Origin: Lysobacteraceae bacterium
GTDB lineage: Bacteria; Pseudomonadota; Gammaproteobacteria; Xanthomonadales; Rhodanobacteraceae
DNA: 53,868 nucleotides
NCBI GenBank assembly: GCA_028866435.1
Contig: JAGWIC010000009.1
Location: 1-53,868 of the forward strand
Reading direction: 5' to 3'
Shown: in pieces, positions 34,376 through 45,456 of the stretch
Layout: each line of letters starts with the position of its first letter
Position numbering within the stretch: the stretch's first letter is position 1
Notes under the pieces: generated by a model
Seen by the model: the letters and a program-made list of their open reading frames with translations, nothing else
Database searches by the model: none
Told to the model about the DNA's origin: nothing
Program-made: the position numbers and the translations under genes

Positions 34376-35428
34376 ATGTACGACATGCTGCGCCCGCTGC
34401 TGTTCAAGCTCGATGCCGAGACCGCGCATCGCCTCACCCTGTATGGCATGGGTGTGGCGCAACGCAGCGGCTTTGCCCGCCTGGTAGCGCAGGCGCCGGC
34501 GGACCTGCCGGTCACGGCGTTCGGCATCGCCTTTCCCAACCCGGTCGGGCTGGCGGCCGGGCTGGACAAGAATGCCGAGCACCTCGACGCGCTCGGCGCG
34601 CTGGGCTTCGGCTTCATCGAGGTAGGTACGGTGACGCCGCTGCCGCAGCCGGGCAACGACAAGCCGCGCATGTTCCGCCTGCCGCGGCACGAGGCCATCA
34701 TCAACCGGCTCGGCTTCAACAACGCCGGCGTGGATGCGCTGGTGCGCAACGTGCAGCGTGCCAGTTACCGCGGTGTGCTCGGCATCAACATCGGCAAGAA
34801 CAAGGACACCCCGAACGATCGCGCCGTCAACGACTACCTGACCTGCCTGCACAAGGTGTACGAGCACGCCGGCTACATCACGGTGAACATCTCCTCGCCG
34901 AACACCAAAGGCCTGCGCGACCTGCAGGAGGAAGCCACCCTGTACAAGTTCATCTCGCTGCTGCGTGCGGCGCAGGAGCGGCTGGGATCGCAACACGGCC
35001 GGCGCAAGCCGATGCTGCTCAAGATCGCCCCCGACCTGGGCGAAGCCGAGCTGGATGCGATCGCCGCGGTGCTGCTGCGTACCGGCATCGACGGCGTGAT
35101 CTGCACCAATACCACGATCGACCATGCCGCCGTTGCCGGCGAGCCGCACGCCGACGAGGCCGGTGGCCTGTCCGGCAAGCCGCTGTTCGAGCGCGCCACG
35201 GCCGTGCTGGCCGGCATGCACCGGCGGCTGCAGGGTCGCATTCCGCTGGTCGGCGTGGGCGGCATCCTCGATGGCAGCGACGCCGCCGAGAAGCTCGACG
35301 CCGGCGCCTCACTGGTACAGCTTTACTCCGGCCTGATTTACCGCGGACCGCGGCTGGTCGCCGAATGCGTCGACGAGATCCGCCGCCAGCGCGCCGGCAG
35401 CGGGGAAGAGGTTGGCCATGCCGGTTGA
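34376..35428 (+). CDS. pyrD: Dihydroorotate dehydrogenase (quinone, class 2)
   Basis: The protein is 350 residues. It contains the class 2 N-terminal membrane-association helix ([20 protein letters not shown]), FMN-binding AAGLDKNAE, the catalytic Ser in [11 protein letters not shown], and C-terminal GVGGI and [10 protein letters not shown]. It oxidises dihydroorotate to orotate in pyrimidine synthesis, passing electrons to quinone. The gene overlaps murB by 11 bp. Confidence 0.97.
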   Translation: MYDMLRPLLFKLDAETAHRLTLYGMGVAQRSGFARLVAQAPADLPVTAFGIAFPNPVGLAAGLDKNAEHLDALGALGFGFIEVGTVTPLPQPGNDKPRMFRLPRHEAIINRLGFNNAGVDALVRNVQRASYRGVLGINIGKNKDTPNDRAVNDYLTCLHKVYEHAGYITVNISSPNTKGLRDLQEEATLYKFISLLRAAQERLGSQHGRRKPMLLKIAPDLGEAELDAIAAVLLRTGIDGVICTNTTIDHAAVAGEPHADEAGGLSGKPLFERATAVLAGMHRRLQGRIPLVGVGGILDGSDAAEKLDAGASLVQLYSGLIYRGPRLVAECVDEIRRQRAGSGEEVGHAG

Positions 35429-36488
35429 AACTGGGACGCAGATGCCGGCGCAGCGGGTGGACATGGGTGGCTACACGCTGACCGAAAATGCCTCGCTGGC
35501 CGCGCTCAACACCATGCGGGTCGCCGCGCGCGCCAGCCTGCTGGCGGATATCCGCGATGCGGCCAGGCTGCCCGAGCTGCTCGATTTTCCGGCGTTGCGC
35601 CATCGCCCCCTGCTGGTTCTGGGCGAGGGCAGCAACATGCTCTTTACCGGCGACTTCGACGGCACCGTGGTGCTGATGTCGACCCGCGGCGTGCAGCTGG
35701 AAAGCGAGGGCGACCGCGCGCGCATCGCCGTGGCAGCGGGCGAGCGCTGGGACGACTTCGTGCGCTGGACCCTGGGGCAGGGCTACGCCGGGCTGGAAAA
35801 CCTGATCCTGATCCCGGGTACGGTGGGTGCGGCGCCGATCCAGAACATCGGCGCCTACGGCTGCGAGGTGGCCGAGTTCGTCGAGAGCGTTGAAGCCTGG
35901 GATATCCGCGAGCGCCGGGTGGTGATGCTCGACCACGCCACCTGCGCGTTCGGTTATCGCGATTCGTTGTTCAAGCGCGAAGCGGGGCGCTACATCGTCA
36001 CCGCCGTGCGGTTCGTGCTGCCGCGCAACCGGCCCCTGCGTACCGACTACGCCGGCATCGAGGACGAGCTGCGGCGGATGGGCGTGGACAGGCCCGCGCC
36101 CTATCACGTGGCCGAGGCGGTGGCGCGCCTGCGCACGCGCAAGCTGCCCGACCCGGCGGTGATCGGCAATGCCGGCAGCTTCTTCAAGAACCCGCTGGTC
36201 GATGCCGCGCTGGCCGACGCGTTGCGGCGCGAGCATCCCGGCCTGCCTGTCTGGCCGCAGCCCGATGGCCGCTGCAAGGTCTCCGCCGCCTGGATGATCG
36301 AGAGCGCCGGCTTCAAGGGTTTTCGCGAAGGCGACGCAGGCGTCTCCAACCGGCATGCGCTGGTGCTGGTCAACCACGGCGCGGCGACGGGGCCGCAACT
36401 GTGGGCGCTGGCGCAGCAGGTGATGCGCGGCGTGCACGCGAAGTTCGGCGTGCAGCTGGAGCCGGAGCCGGTCGTCATCGGCGTGTAG
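35418..36488 (+). CDS. murB: UDP-N-acetylenolpyruvoylglucosamine reductase
   Basis: The protein is 356 residues. ATG 35418 is used because GGAAGAGG lies upstream; a TTG two codons earlier is in frame. FAD-binding LGEGSNML and [16 protein letters not shown], Arg in GYRDSLFK, the catalytic Ser254 in [10 protein letters not shown], and C-terminal Glu in LEPEPVVIG identify a type I MurB. It reduces the enolpyruvyl group in peptidoglycan precursor synthesis. Its TAG stop is part of a REP arm. Confidence 0.97.
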   Translation: MPVETGTQMPAQRVDMGGYTLTENASLAALNTMRVAARASLLADIRDAARLPELLDFPALRHRPLLVLGEGSNMLFTGDFDGTVVLMSTRGVQLESEGDRARIAVAAGERWDDFVRWTLGQGYAGLENLILIPGTVGAAPIQNIGAYGCEVAEFVESVEAWDIRERRVVMLDHATCAFGYRDSLFKREAGRYIVTAVRFVLPRNRPLRTDYAGIEDELRRMGVDRPAPYHVAEAVARLRTRKLPDPAVIGNAGSFFKNPLVDAALADALRREHPGLPVWPQPDGRCKVSAAWMIESAGFKGFREGDAGVSNRHALVLVNHGAATGPQLWALAQQVMRGVHAKFGVQLEPEPVVIGV

Positions 36489-36561
36489 GAGCACCCCCTG
36501 TGCGCGATGCTCTTCGCTTCGATCGATACATCAGAGCGTCGCGCACAGGGTGCGTTCCTAC
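36485..36561. repeat. REP-type palindrome, copy 3, containing both flanking stop codons
   Basis: The left arm GTAGGAGCACCCCCTGTGCG starts at 36485; the right arm CGCACAGGGTGCGTTCCTAC ends at 36561. The first TAG (36486-36488) is the murB stop and the complementary CTA (36558-36560) is the fsr stop. The interior includes CTTCGCTTCGATCG, shared with copy 1. Confidence 0.92.
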
Positions 36562-37808
36562 GCGTGTTGTGGCCGTTCCAGGTCGGGCAGCAACACCGTG
36601 ATCAAGCCCATCAGCGGCAGGTACGCGCACAGCCGATAGACATACTCGATGCCGTGCGCATCGGCCAGGCCGCCCAGCACGGCGGCGCCGATGCCGCCCA
36701 TGCCGAAGGCGAAGCCGAAGAACAGGCCGGAAATCATGCCGACGCGGCCGGGAATCAGTTCCTGCGCGTAGACCAGGATCGCCGAGAAGGCGGAGGCCAG
36801 GATCAGGCCGATGATCACCGTCAGCACGCCGGTCCACATCAAATCGACGTGGGGCAGCAGCAGGCTGAACGGCGCCACGCCCAGGATCGACACCCAGATC
36901 ACCCGCTTGCGCCCGACCCGGTCGCCGACGGGGCCGCCGATCAGCGAGCCGGCGGCCACCGCGAACAGGAACGCGAACAGATGCATCTGCGCGCCCTGCA
37001 CCGACACGCCGAAGCGGTGGATCAGGTAAAACGTGTAGTAGCTGCTCAGGCTGGCCAGGTAGAAGTACTTGGAAAAAATCAGCAGGCCCAGCACGGCCAG
37101 CGCGTCGATGATCCGCCCGCGCGGCAGCGCCGGCACGGCCGTGTGGCGAGAGGCCGCGCGGCTGCGCGCGACGTGGTGCGCGCCGTACCAGCGCCCGACC
37201 TGCAGCAGCACCACGATCGCCAGCAGGGCCGCCAGCGAGAACCAGGCGACGCTGCCGCGGCCGTGGGGCACGATGACCCAGGCCGCCAGCAACGGGCCCA
37301 GTGACGAGCCGGTGTTGCCGCCGACCTGGAACAGCGACTGCGCCAGGCCATGGCGGCCGCCCGAGGCCAGCCGCGCCACCCGCGAGGATTCCGGGTGGAA
37401 GATCGCCGAGCCGGTGCCGACCAGGGCCGCGGCCAGCAGCAGCACCGCGAAGCTGGGTGCCACCGCGAGCAGCAGCAGGCCGCACAGGGTGAAGCCCATG
37501 CCGGTCGGTAGCGAGTACGGCATCGGCCGGCGATCGGTGACCATGCCGACCATCGGCTGCAGCAGCGAGGCGGTGACCTGGTAGGCCAGGGTGATCAGGC
37601 CGACCTGGGCGAAACTGAGGTGGAAGCTGTCCTTCAGCAACGGGTAGATCGCCAGGATCAGCGACTGGATCATGTCGTTGAGCATGTGCGCGAAGCTGAT
37701 GCCGCCCAGCACGCCGTAAGCGGTGCCTTCGGTGGGCAGCGCCGCCTGCGGCTGTCCGGCGGCCGGTGGCCGGAGCGCCGGCCTTGCCGCGTCGACGCGG
37801 GTATCCAT
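36558..37808 (-). CDS. fsr: MFS efflux transporter, fosmidomycin-resistance type
   Basis: The protein is 416 residues with 12 predicted helices. Long stretches match the Fsr pattern: [58 protein letters not shown] and [20 protein letters not shown]. Fsr exports fosmidomycin and related compounds by proton antiport. It is convergent with murB. Confidence 0.95.
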   Translation of the reverse strand: MDTRVDAARPALRPPAAGQPQAALPTEGTAYGVLGGISFAHMLNDMIQSLILAIYPLLKDSFHLSFAQVGLITLAYQVTASLLQPMVGMVTDRRPMPYSLPTGMGFTLCGLLLLAVAPSFAVLLLAAALVGTGSAIFHPESSRVARLASGGRHGLAQSLFQVGGNTGSSLGPLLAAWVIVPHGRGSVAWFSLAALLAIVVLLQVGRWYGAHHVARSRAASRHTAVPALPRGRIIDALAVLGLLIFSKYFYLASLSSYYTFYLIHRFGVSVQGAQMHLFAFLFAVAAGSLIGGPVGDRVGRKRVIWVSILGVAPFSLLLPHVDLMWTGVLTVIIGLILASAFSAILVYAQELIPGRVGMISGLFFGFAFGMGGIGAAVLGGLADAHGIEYVYRLCAYLPLMGLITVLLPDLERPQHA

Positions 37809-38100
37809 GCGGGAAGTCTCGGGGTTCGGGGACGGCGCCTATCGGGGCCGGAGGCACCATTTTAGAGCAGGCGCCAGCGGCGCGCATGCGCCACGGCTCG
37901 TTGCGCGCCGGACGGACCGGGCAAGGTCGCCGCCGGCGCTGGCGATGCCTGAATCCGCGGCAAGCGCCGGTGCGGGGGTTGCGGCGATTGTCATCCACCG
38001 GCAGGGAAAATGTCGCAAACTGGACCTTCGGCACGTCGGCGGTGCCCGCCGCGGCCGCCTTGCCCCAACCGTTGCCTTGCCTGCGGAACCCCGTGTACCG

Positions 38101-40257
38101 ATGAACAGCCATCCGAAACGCGAGACGCCCGTCGTCGATACCGTGCCCACCGCCGCCAACGACAAGCTGGCCGCGCCGCTGGTGGATCTCGGCGACAGCG
38201 GCTTGTACATCCATCGCGAACTGTCGCAGCTGCAGTTCAACATCCGCGTGCTGGACCAGGCGCTGGACGAGCGCACGCCGCTGCTGGAACGGCTCAAGTT
38301 CCTGCTGATCTTTTCGCGCAACATGGACGAGTTCTTCGAAATCCGGGTGGCCGGACTGAAGGGGCAGATCGCGCTGGACCACGAATTGATCGGCCCGGAC
38401 GCGATCCCGCCGCGCCGCGCGCTGGCCGAGATCAGCGAGATCGCCCACCGGCAGATCGAGCGGCAGTACGCGATCCTCAACGAGCGCATCCTGCCGGAGC
38501 TGGCCGAAAAGGGCATTCGCATCGTCCGCCGCACGCAGTGGACGCACAAGCAGAAGCTGTGGGTGCGCCGCTATTTCCGCGAGGAGGTGGCGCCGCTGGT
38601 CACCCCGATCGGACTGGACCCGACCCATCCATTTCCGCTGCTGGTCAACAAGAGCCTCAACTTCATCGTGCAACTGGACGGCATCGACGCGTTCGGCCGC
38701 GACTCGGGCCTGGCGATCGTGCCGGCGCCGCGGATCCTGCCGCGCCTGATCCGCATGCCGCAGGAGATCTGCGAGGGCGGCGACAACTACGTGCTGCTGT
38801 CGTCGATGATCCATGCCCACGCCGAGGAACTCTTCCCCGGCATGCAGGTGCTCGGTTGCTACCAGTTCCGTTTGACCCGCAACGCCGATCTCACGCTGGA
38901 CCCGGAGGACGTCGAGGACCTGGCACTGGCCTTGCGCGGCGAGCTGTATTCGCGCCGCTTCGGCGACGCCGTGCGGCTGGAGGTGGCCGACAACTGCCCG
39001 AAGGATCTGGCGCTGTACCTGCTGAAGCAGTTCGGCCTCAACGAATCGGAACTCTACGAGGTGAACGGGCCGGTCAACCTGGCGCGTCTTTTCAGCATCG
39101 CCAACAACGTCAGCTACCCCGGCCTGCAATATCCGCCCTTCACGCCGGTGCTGCCGAAGGTGCTGCAGCACGTCGAGGACATGTTCCAGGTCATCGGCAA
39201 GCAGGATCTGCTGCTGCTGCATCCGTACGAGTCGTTCTCGCCGGTGGTCGACTTCCTGCGCCACGCGGCCAAGGACCCGCAGGTGCTGACGATCAAGCAG
39301 ACCCTGTACCGCACCGGTGCCAATTCCGAGATCGTCGACGCACTGGTCGAGGCCGCCCGCTCGGGCAAGGAAGTGACCGCCGTGGTCGAGCTGCGGGCGC
39401 GGTTCGACGAGGAATCCAACCTGTCGCTGGCCTCGCGCCTGCAGCAGGCCGGCGCGATGGTGATCTACGGCGTGGTCGGCATCAAGACGCACGCCAAGCT
39501 GATGCTGATCCAGCGCCGCGAAGGCGGCGAACTGGTGCGTTATGCACACATGGGTACCGGCAACTACCACAGCGGCAACGCGCGCCTGTACACCGACTAC
39601 AGCCTGCTCACCTCCGACGAGGTGCTGTGCGAGGACGTGCACAAGCTGTTCAGCCAGCTCACCGGCATGGGCAAGCTGCTGCAGATGAAAAAGCTGCTGC
39701 ATGCGCCGTTCACGCTGAAGAAGAGCCTGCTGGCGATGATCGCGCGCGAGACCGCGCACGCCGCCGCCGGCAAGCCGGCACGGATCATTTTCAAGATCAA
39801 TGCGCTGACCGAGGCGAAGGTGATCCGGGCCTTGTACAAGGCCAGCATGGCGGGCGTGTCGATCGACCTGGTAGTCCGCGGCGTGTGCTGCCTTCGCCCC
39901 GGCGTGGAAGGGGTTTCGGAGAACATCCGGGTGCGTTCGGTGATCGGCCGCTTCCTCGAACACAGCCGCATCTACTGGTTCGCCAACGACGGCGAGCCGC
40001 AGATGTACCTGTCCAGCGCGGACCTGATGGAACGCAACCTGGACCGTCGCGTGGAGACGGCCTTCCCGATCGAGGGGAAGAAGTTGCAGCAGCGGGTGCG
40101 CAACGCGCTGGAGCTCTATCTCACCGACAACACCAGTGCCCTGATGCTGCAGCCGGACGGCCAATACGTGGCGCTCAGCCCGGCCGCGGGCCAGCCTGCG
40201 CGCAACGTGCAGAACGAGCTGCTGGAGAAGTTCTGCGGCGTCGGCAGCAGCGGCTGA
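38101..40257 (+). CDS. ppk: Polyphosphate kinase 1
   Basis: The protein is 718 residues. The start at 38101 gives the expected N-terminus; the frame continues upstream without coding character. Domains are an N-terminal helical part ([16 protein letters not shown]), a head domain and two phospholipase-D-like catalytic domains. The autophosphorylated His is His464 in GIKTHAKLM and the second is His621 in [12 protein letters not shown]. It makes polyphosphate from ATP reversibly. The 292 bp upstream up to fsr is divergent regulatory space in which I could not find a Pho box with confidence. Confidence 0.97.
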   Translation: MNSHPKRETPVVDTVPTAANDKLAAPLVDLGDSGLYIHRELSQLQFNIRVLDQALDERTPLLERLKFLLIFSRNMDEFFEIRVAGLKGQIALDHELIGPDAIPPRRALAEISEIAHRQIERQYAILNERILPELAEKGIRIVRRTQWTHKQKLWVRRYFREEVAPLVTPIGLDPTHPFPLLVNKSLNFIVQLDGIDAFGRDSGLAIVPAPRILPRLIRMPQEICEGGDNYVLLSSMIHAHAEELFPGMQVLGCYQFRLTRNADLTLDPEDVEDLALALRGELYSRRFGDAVRLEVADNCPKDLALYLLKQFGLNESELYEVNGPVNLARLFSIANNVSYPGLQYPPFTPVLPKVLQHVEDMFQVIGKQDLLLLHPYESFSPVVDFLRHAAKDPQVLTIKQTLYRTGANSEIVDALVEAARSGKEVTAVVELRARFDEESNLSLASRLQQAGAMVIYGVVGIKTHAKLMLIQRREGGELVRYAHMGTGNYHSGNARLYTDYSLLTSDEVLCEDVHKLFSQLTGMGKLLQMKKLLHAPFTLKKSLLAMIARETAHAAAGKPARIIFKINALTEAKVIRALYKASMAGVSIDLVVRGVCCLRPGVEGVSENIRVRSVIGRFLEHSRIYWFANDGEPQMYLSSADLMERNLDRRVETAFPIEGKKLQQRVRNALELYLTDNTSALMLQPDGQYVALSPAAGQPARNVQNELLEKFCGVGSSG

Positions 40258-40261
40258 CGCT

Positions 40262-40276
40262 GCCCCGCGCCGGGGC
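40262..40276. terminator. GC hairpin between convergent ppk and the sigma-54 activator gene
   Basis: GCCCCGCGCCGGGGC forms a short GC stem in the 27-bp gap between the two convergent stops. No T-tract is present, so this is only a possible bidirectional pause or terminator site. Confidence 0.35.
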
Positions 40277-40284
40277 GGCGCTGC

Positions 40285-42159
40285 TCAGTCGCCGGACGAC
40301 TGTTCGCTGAAACGCCGGTAGAGGGTGCTGCGGCTGACGCCGAGCTTGCGTGCGGCGGCGGCGACGTTGCCCTGGCAGCTGGCGATCGCCACGTCGATCG
40401 CCCGTTGTTCGATGTCGTGCAGGTTTCCGGCAAGCCGGGTCGGTGCGGGCGCCTGCGTGAGTTGCGGGCTTCTCAGTTCGGCGGGCAGATCGTCGCGGGT
40501 CAGGGTGGAGCCCTTTTCGCCGAGCGCGAGGAAGCCGCGCAGCAGCCCGACCAGCTGGCGCAGGTTGCCGTGCCAGGGCATGGCCGAGAGCTCCTCGAGC
40601 AGGTCGGGGTGCAGCTTGATCGGAATCTGTTCGCCGCCCAGCGCATGCCATAGCTGCTGGATCAGCGAAGGCAGGTTGTCGTGTTCCCGCAGGGGCGGCA
40701 GCCGCAGCGTTGCCTGCGCGATGCGGTAATACAGGTCGGCGCGGAATTCGCCACGGGCCACCGCGCCGGCGAGGTCGCGATGGGTGGCGGCGATGACGGT
40801 GATGTCGATGGCGTGGGAGCGGCCGCCGCCGAGCGGGGTGACCTCGCGCTCCTGCAGCACGCGCAACAGCCGGCTCTGCATGCCCAGCGGCATGTCGCCG
40901 AGTTCGTCCAGGAACAGGGTGCCGCCGTCGGCCTCGCGCAACAGTCCGGGGGCGCCTTCGCGCCGTGCGCCGGTGAATGCGCCCGGCAGGTAGCCGAACA
41001 GTTCCGATTCGATCAGGTGTTCCGGCAGCGCGGCGCAGTTCACCGCGACGAAGGCCGCTGCGGCACGCTGGCTGCGCTTGTGCAGCTCGCGCGCGACCAC
41101 CTCCTTGCCGGTGCCGGTCTCCCCCTGCAGCAGCAGCGGGATGTCCGCATCGAGCAGGCGCACGCTGCGATTGATCTCCGCATCCAGTGCCGGCGAGAAG
41201 ACCGGCTCGGGCGAACGTTTCGCGCGCGTCTGCGCATGGCGCGGTACACGGCTCGAAATGCTGTTGTGGCTGAGCGCGTCGCGCTTGGCGTGCAGCATCT
41301 CCCCGCTCTGGCAGCGCATGCTGGTGAGGCTGCCCGGCCGTGGCAGTGCCGAGGCGAACAATTCGTCGTAGCGGCTCTTGCCCAGTTCGCCCCAGTCGAC
41401 GCCGAGCAGGCGCAGCGCATGCCGGTTGGCGGCGACCAGCCGGTGCGCCTCGAAGACCAGCATGCCCTCCCGCGCGGTGCCGAGCAGGTCGGGGTCGGGC
41501 TGGATGCGCACGATGTCGGCACCCTCGAAGTGGTGCTCGAACAGGCGATGCTCGATCTGCTCGACCGCCAGTTGCACCATGCCCAGCGCATGCAGGTGAT
41601 GCATCGAGGCCTCGCCTGACAGGTCGAGCACGCCGACCACTTCGCCGCGCGGGTCGAAGATCGGCGAGGCCGAGCAGCTCAGCACGCGGTGCGGCGCATG
41701 ATAGTGCTCGCCGCCGCGCACCTCGATCGCGCGACGCTCGACCAGTGCCGTGCCGATCGCGTTGGTGCCGCTGACGGATTCTCCCCAGGGCGAGCCGGCG
41801 CGCAGCGAGACGCGCGCGGCCTTGTCGAGGAAGCTGGCATTGCCGAGCGCGTCGAGAATGAAGCCGTCCGGCGCGGTCAGGATGACGATGCTGCCGGCCT
41901 GGTTGGCGCTGGCGTAAAGCGTCTGCAGTTCCGGCCGGCACAGTCGGCGCAAGGCTTCGTACTGCTCCTGCATCTGGTTGAGCGCATGCCGCTCCACCGG
42001 CATCACGTCGGGGCAGGCGTCCGCCAGCAAACCCTGCTGGCGGCAGCGTCGCCACGAGGCAAGGATGTTGTCCGGCACCAGTCCGCGCGGCTCCGCGCCG
42101 CTGTCGAAGAAGCTCCGCCGTGCGGTGTTTATCGATTCGGTCAGGCCAGGTTGGCGCAT
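40285..42159 (-). CDS. AcoR-type sigma-54-dependent activator
   Basis: The protein is 624 residues from ATG 42159. An upstream in-frame ATG lies inside a dyad operator and the further extension has no coding character, so it was rejected. The N-terminal GAF-like sensor (about 60-300) contains GSPWGESVSGTNAIGTAL, typical of the AcoR group. The central AAA+ domain has Walker A GETGTGKE, the sigma-54 contact GAFTGA, and Walker B GGTLFLDE. The C-terminal Fis helix-turn-helix ends AAARKLGVSRSTLYRR. Such proteins sense small metabolites and open sigma-54 promoters. A -24/-12 promoter lies divergently before the aldehyde dehydrogenase gene. Confidence 0.94.
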   Translation of the reverse strand: MRQPGLTESINTARRSFFDSGAEPRGLVPDNILASWRRCRQQGLLADACPDVMPVERHALNQMQEQYEALRRLCRPELQTLYASANQAGSIVILTAPDGFILDALGNASFLDKAARVSLRAGSPWGESVSGTNAIGTALVERRAIEVRGGEHYHAPHRVLSCSASPIFDPRGEVVGVLDLSGEASMHHLHALGMVQLAVEQIEHRLFEHHFEGADIVRIQPDPDLLGTAREGMLVFEAHRLVAANRHALRLLGVDWGELGKSRYDELFASALPRPGSLTSMRCQSGEMLHAKRDALSHNSISSRVPRHAQTRAKRSPEPVFSPALDAEINRSVRLLDADIPLLLQGETGTGKEVVARELHKRSQRAAAAFVAVNCAALPEHLIESELFGYLPGAFTGARREGAPGLLREADGGTLFLDELGDMPLGMQSRLLRVLQEREVTPLGGGRSHAIDITVIAATHRDLAGAVARGEFRADLYYRIAQATLRLPPLREHDNLPSLIQQLWHALGGEQIPIKLHPDLLEELSAMPWHGNLRQLVGLLRGFLALGEKGSTLTRDDLPAELRSPQLTQAPAPTRLAGNLHDIEQRAIDVAIASCQGNVAAAARKLGVSRSTLYRRFSEQSSGD

Positions 42160-42171
42160 CGGCGGTCTCGA

Positions 42172-42190
42172 GTGTCGCATTCTGCGACAC
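42172..42190. promoter_or_regulatory. Dyad operator 1 upstream of the activator gene
   Basis: GTGTCGCATTCTGCGACAC is a perfect 8-bp inverted repeat with a 3-bp centre. It lies 13 bp upstream of the activator ATG and about 160 bp from the -24/-12 promoter, a normal distance for an enhancer site. Confidence 0.75.
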
Positions 42191-42202
42191 CTTTCCAGGG
42201 GG

Positions 42203-42221
42203 GTGTCTCGATACAGAACAC
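42203..42221. promoter_or_regulatory. Dyad operator 2 upstream of the activator gene
   Basis: GTGTCTCGATACAGAACAC shares length, ends (GTGTC...ACAC) and partial symmetry with the first dyad. Centre-to-centre distance is 31 bp, about three helical turns, which would put both on one DNA face. Confidence 0.6.
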
Positions 42222-42259
42222 ATCTTTCGACGAAGTGCAACCCTGCCGCCCGAAGACTG

Positions 42260-42279
42260 TTGCTGCGTCGCCGCAGCAA
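42260..42279. promoter_or_regulatory. Inverted repeat TTGCTGCG-N4-CGCAGCAA
   Basis: A perfect 8-bp inverted repeat with a 4-nt loop lies between the dyads and the sigma-54 promoter. On the plus strand it is followed by an A-rich stretch. It could be another protein site or a hairpin; it does not match the 19-bp dyads. Confidence 0.4.
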
Positions 42280-42351
42280 AAAATAAATTCCCATGGCGAG
42301 CCGAATTTGACGTCGTGGCACGGTGCAGCAATTTCGTCATCCCTGCCGGTC

Positions 42352-42367
42352 TGGCACGGCCCCTGCT
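42352..42367 (+). promoter_or_regulatory. Sigma-54 (-24/-12) promoter for the aldehyde dehydrogenase gene
   Basis: TGGCACGGCCCCTGCT matches TGGCACG-N4-TTGC(A/T) with one mismatch and has exactly 10 bases between GG and GC. It lies 43 bp before the ATG, beside a gene for a sigma-54 activator. Confidence 0.82.
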
Positions 42368-42410
42368 CTGGTATCCCTACTTACACCACCACCACGCGGA
42401 GTAGAGGCTC

Positions 42411-43931
<1,521 letters not shown>

Positions 43932-43942
43932 TCGCGGCCGGT

Positions 43943-43967
43943 CCGGGTGGCGATGCCGGCCACCCGG
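43943..43967 (+). terminator. Stem-loop after the AcoD-type gene
   Basis: CCGGGTGGC (43943-43951) and GCCACCCGG (43959-43967) pair over 9 bp with a 7-nt loop, 12 bp after the stop. No T-run follows. The remaining 220 bp to the porin gene shows no recognisable gene, and no promoter I can defend. Confidence 0.45.
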
Positions 43968-44186
43968 CTCCGGTCGATGCATCGCGCGTGGCCATGCCTG
44001 GCCGTGGCAGCGGGCTCCAGCGGCAGCAAGTTCTTCTTCGACAACTGCATGCGCGGATCGGCTCCGGTCCGCGTCTCGGCGGGCCGTGGGCAAGGCGGTT
44101 CGTGACAGGGCAGGGCGGTCACATCCAGCGGGGCATGTCAGCCACCGGGCAGACGGCGCTTCGTTTCATCCATCATGGGGAAAAAA

Positions 44187-45386
44187 ATGAAGATATCGAC
44201 AACACGCATCGTGGCGCGCCGACGCCTGACCGGTTTTGCAAAGCTTACGGGAGGCGTGGCCCTGTTCGGCGCCGTGGCCTGTCCGCTGGCCGCCAGCGCC
44301 GCCTCGTTCAGTGGCGACAACTGGACGGTGGACCTCAGCGGTTTCGCCAACGCGTACTACACCACGGTCAGCTGCAACGGCGCGGCGGTGGGCGGTCCCG
44401 CACTGGCGGGCGAGGCTCTGGGCTGCGGTGGCCAGCAAAACCGCTCCAGCATCGGCAACGGATTGCTGCCGGACGCGCTGACGACCAAGTTCACCACCCG
44501 GCAGGAGGGCATCGACATCGCGGCACAGGTCAGCCTGATGAGCAGCATCGCCACCTCGAATGCGCTTTCCGCGAACAGCGGTGTCGACGTGCGGCAGGCC
44601 TTTTTCACCCTCGGTACGCCGGACTTCGGCACGGTCAAGCTCGGTCGCGACTACGGCGTGTTCGGTTCCAACGCGATCCTCGGCGACATGACCCTGTTCG
44701 GCGCCGGCGCGCCGATCCAGGCGACCCAGCGCGGGCGCGTCACGCTCGGCCATATCGGCGCCGGTTACACCTACCTGGGCAGTTATGGCCAGATCGTCTA
44801 CAGCACCCCGGGAACCACCGGCCTGAGCTTCACCGGCGGCGTGTTCAGCCCGGTCGACAATACCGGTGCCTACGATTCGCGTTCGGCGCCGCAGGTGCAG
44901 GTGCAGCTGGCCTATGCGGCAGGTGGCTTCAAGGGCTGGCTCGGCGCGAAGTCGCAGCGCTTCTACGCGGTCGCTGGCTCGGCGGCGCTGCCAGCCAGCT
45001 TCACCATGTTCGCCGCCGAGGCAGGCGCTTCCTACACCCTCGGAAAATTCGGCGTGCTGGCGAACGTGCAGGAAGGCCGCGGCATCGGCATCCTGACCGA
45101 TGGCGACCAGGGCAACGCGAAAGGCGTCAACTACCTGCTGCAGGGTACCTACCAGGTGACCGACAAGCTGAAGCTCGGCCTGAGCGGCGGCGAGAGCCGC
45201 AACCGCAGCGACCTGGTCAGCGACGCTAACTTCAAGTCCAACAGCAACGTGACCGGCGGCGCGTATTACGCGCTGACCAAGAGCGTGACCTTGAGCCTGG
45301 AACTGAGCCAGACCCGTTCCAGGGACTATGCCGGCAACACCGCGCGCATGAACGGCGTTGCGCTGGGTGGCATCCTGTTTTTCTAG
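44187..45386 (+). CDS. Outer-membrane porin
   Basis: The protein is 399 residues. ATG 44187 is preferred over ATG 44175 because GGGG lies 6 nt before it. A long signal peptide ends near CPLAASAA. The mature part has alternating amphipathic beta-strands (NWTVDLSGFANAYY, FGTVKLGRDYGVFGSNAIL, FKGWLGAKSQRFYAVAG) and ends in Phe, as expected for a trimeric general porin. It lies directly before the PQQ dehydrogenase gene on the same strand (70-bp gap), so it may admit alcohols or cofactors; this is inference. Confidence 0.85.
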   Translation: MKISTTRIVARRRLTGFAKLTGGVALFGAVACPLAASAASFSGDNWTVDLSGFANAYYTTVSCNGAAVGGPALAGEALGCGGQQNRSSIGNGLLPDALTTKFTTRQEGIDIAAQVSLMSSIATSNALSANSGVDVRQAFFTLGTPDFGTVKLGRDYGVFGSNAILGDMTLFGAGAPIQATQRGRVTLGHIGAGYTYLGSYGQIVYSTPGTTGLSFTGGVFSPVDNTGAYDSRSAPQVQVQLAYAAGGFKGWLGAKSQRFYAVAGSAALPASFTMFAAEAGASYTLGKFGVLANVQEGRGIGILTDGDQGNAKGVNYLLQGTYQVTDKLKLGLSGGESRNRSDLVSDANFKSNSNVTGGAYYALTKSVTLSLELSQTRSRDYAGNTARMNGVALGGILFF

Positions 45387-45456
45387 GCTGTCTGGCGTGG
45401 CTCCAGCTGCGCGTTTCTCGATTCGACTCAAACCTTCGACCCACCGGGAGAAAGAA

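Noticed and set aside
36475-40164. 1229-residue minus-strand open frame
   Set aside because: It runs antisense through ppk and out of frame through fsr. The composition is Arg/His/Gln-rich without domains.
42160-42321. N-terminal extension of the sigma-54 activator to an upstream ATG
   Set aside because: The stretch contains the two dyads and reads as Arg-rich sequence without coding character. The ATG at 42159 fits the AcoR-type N-terminus.
45393-45408. TGGCGTGGCTCCAGCT as a sigma-54 promoter before the PQQ dehydrogenase
   Set aside because: GG and GC spacing is right, but positions around both boxes mismatch the consensus. It is worth a reporter test but not supportable as a feature.
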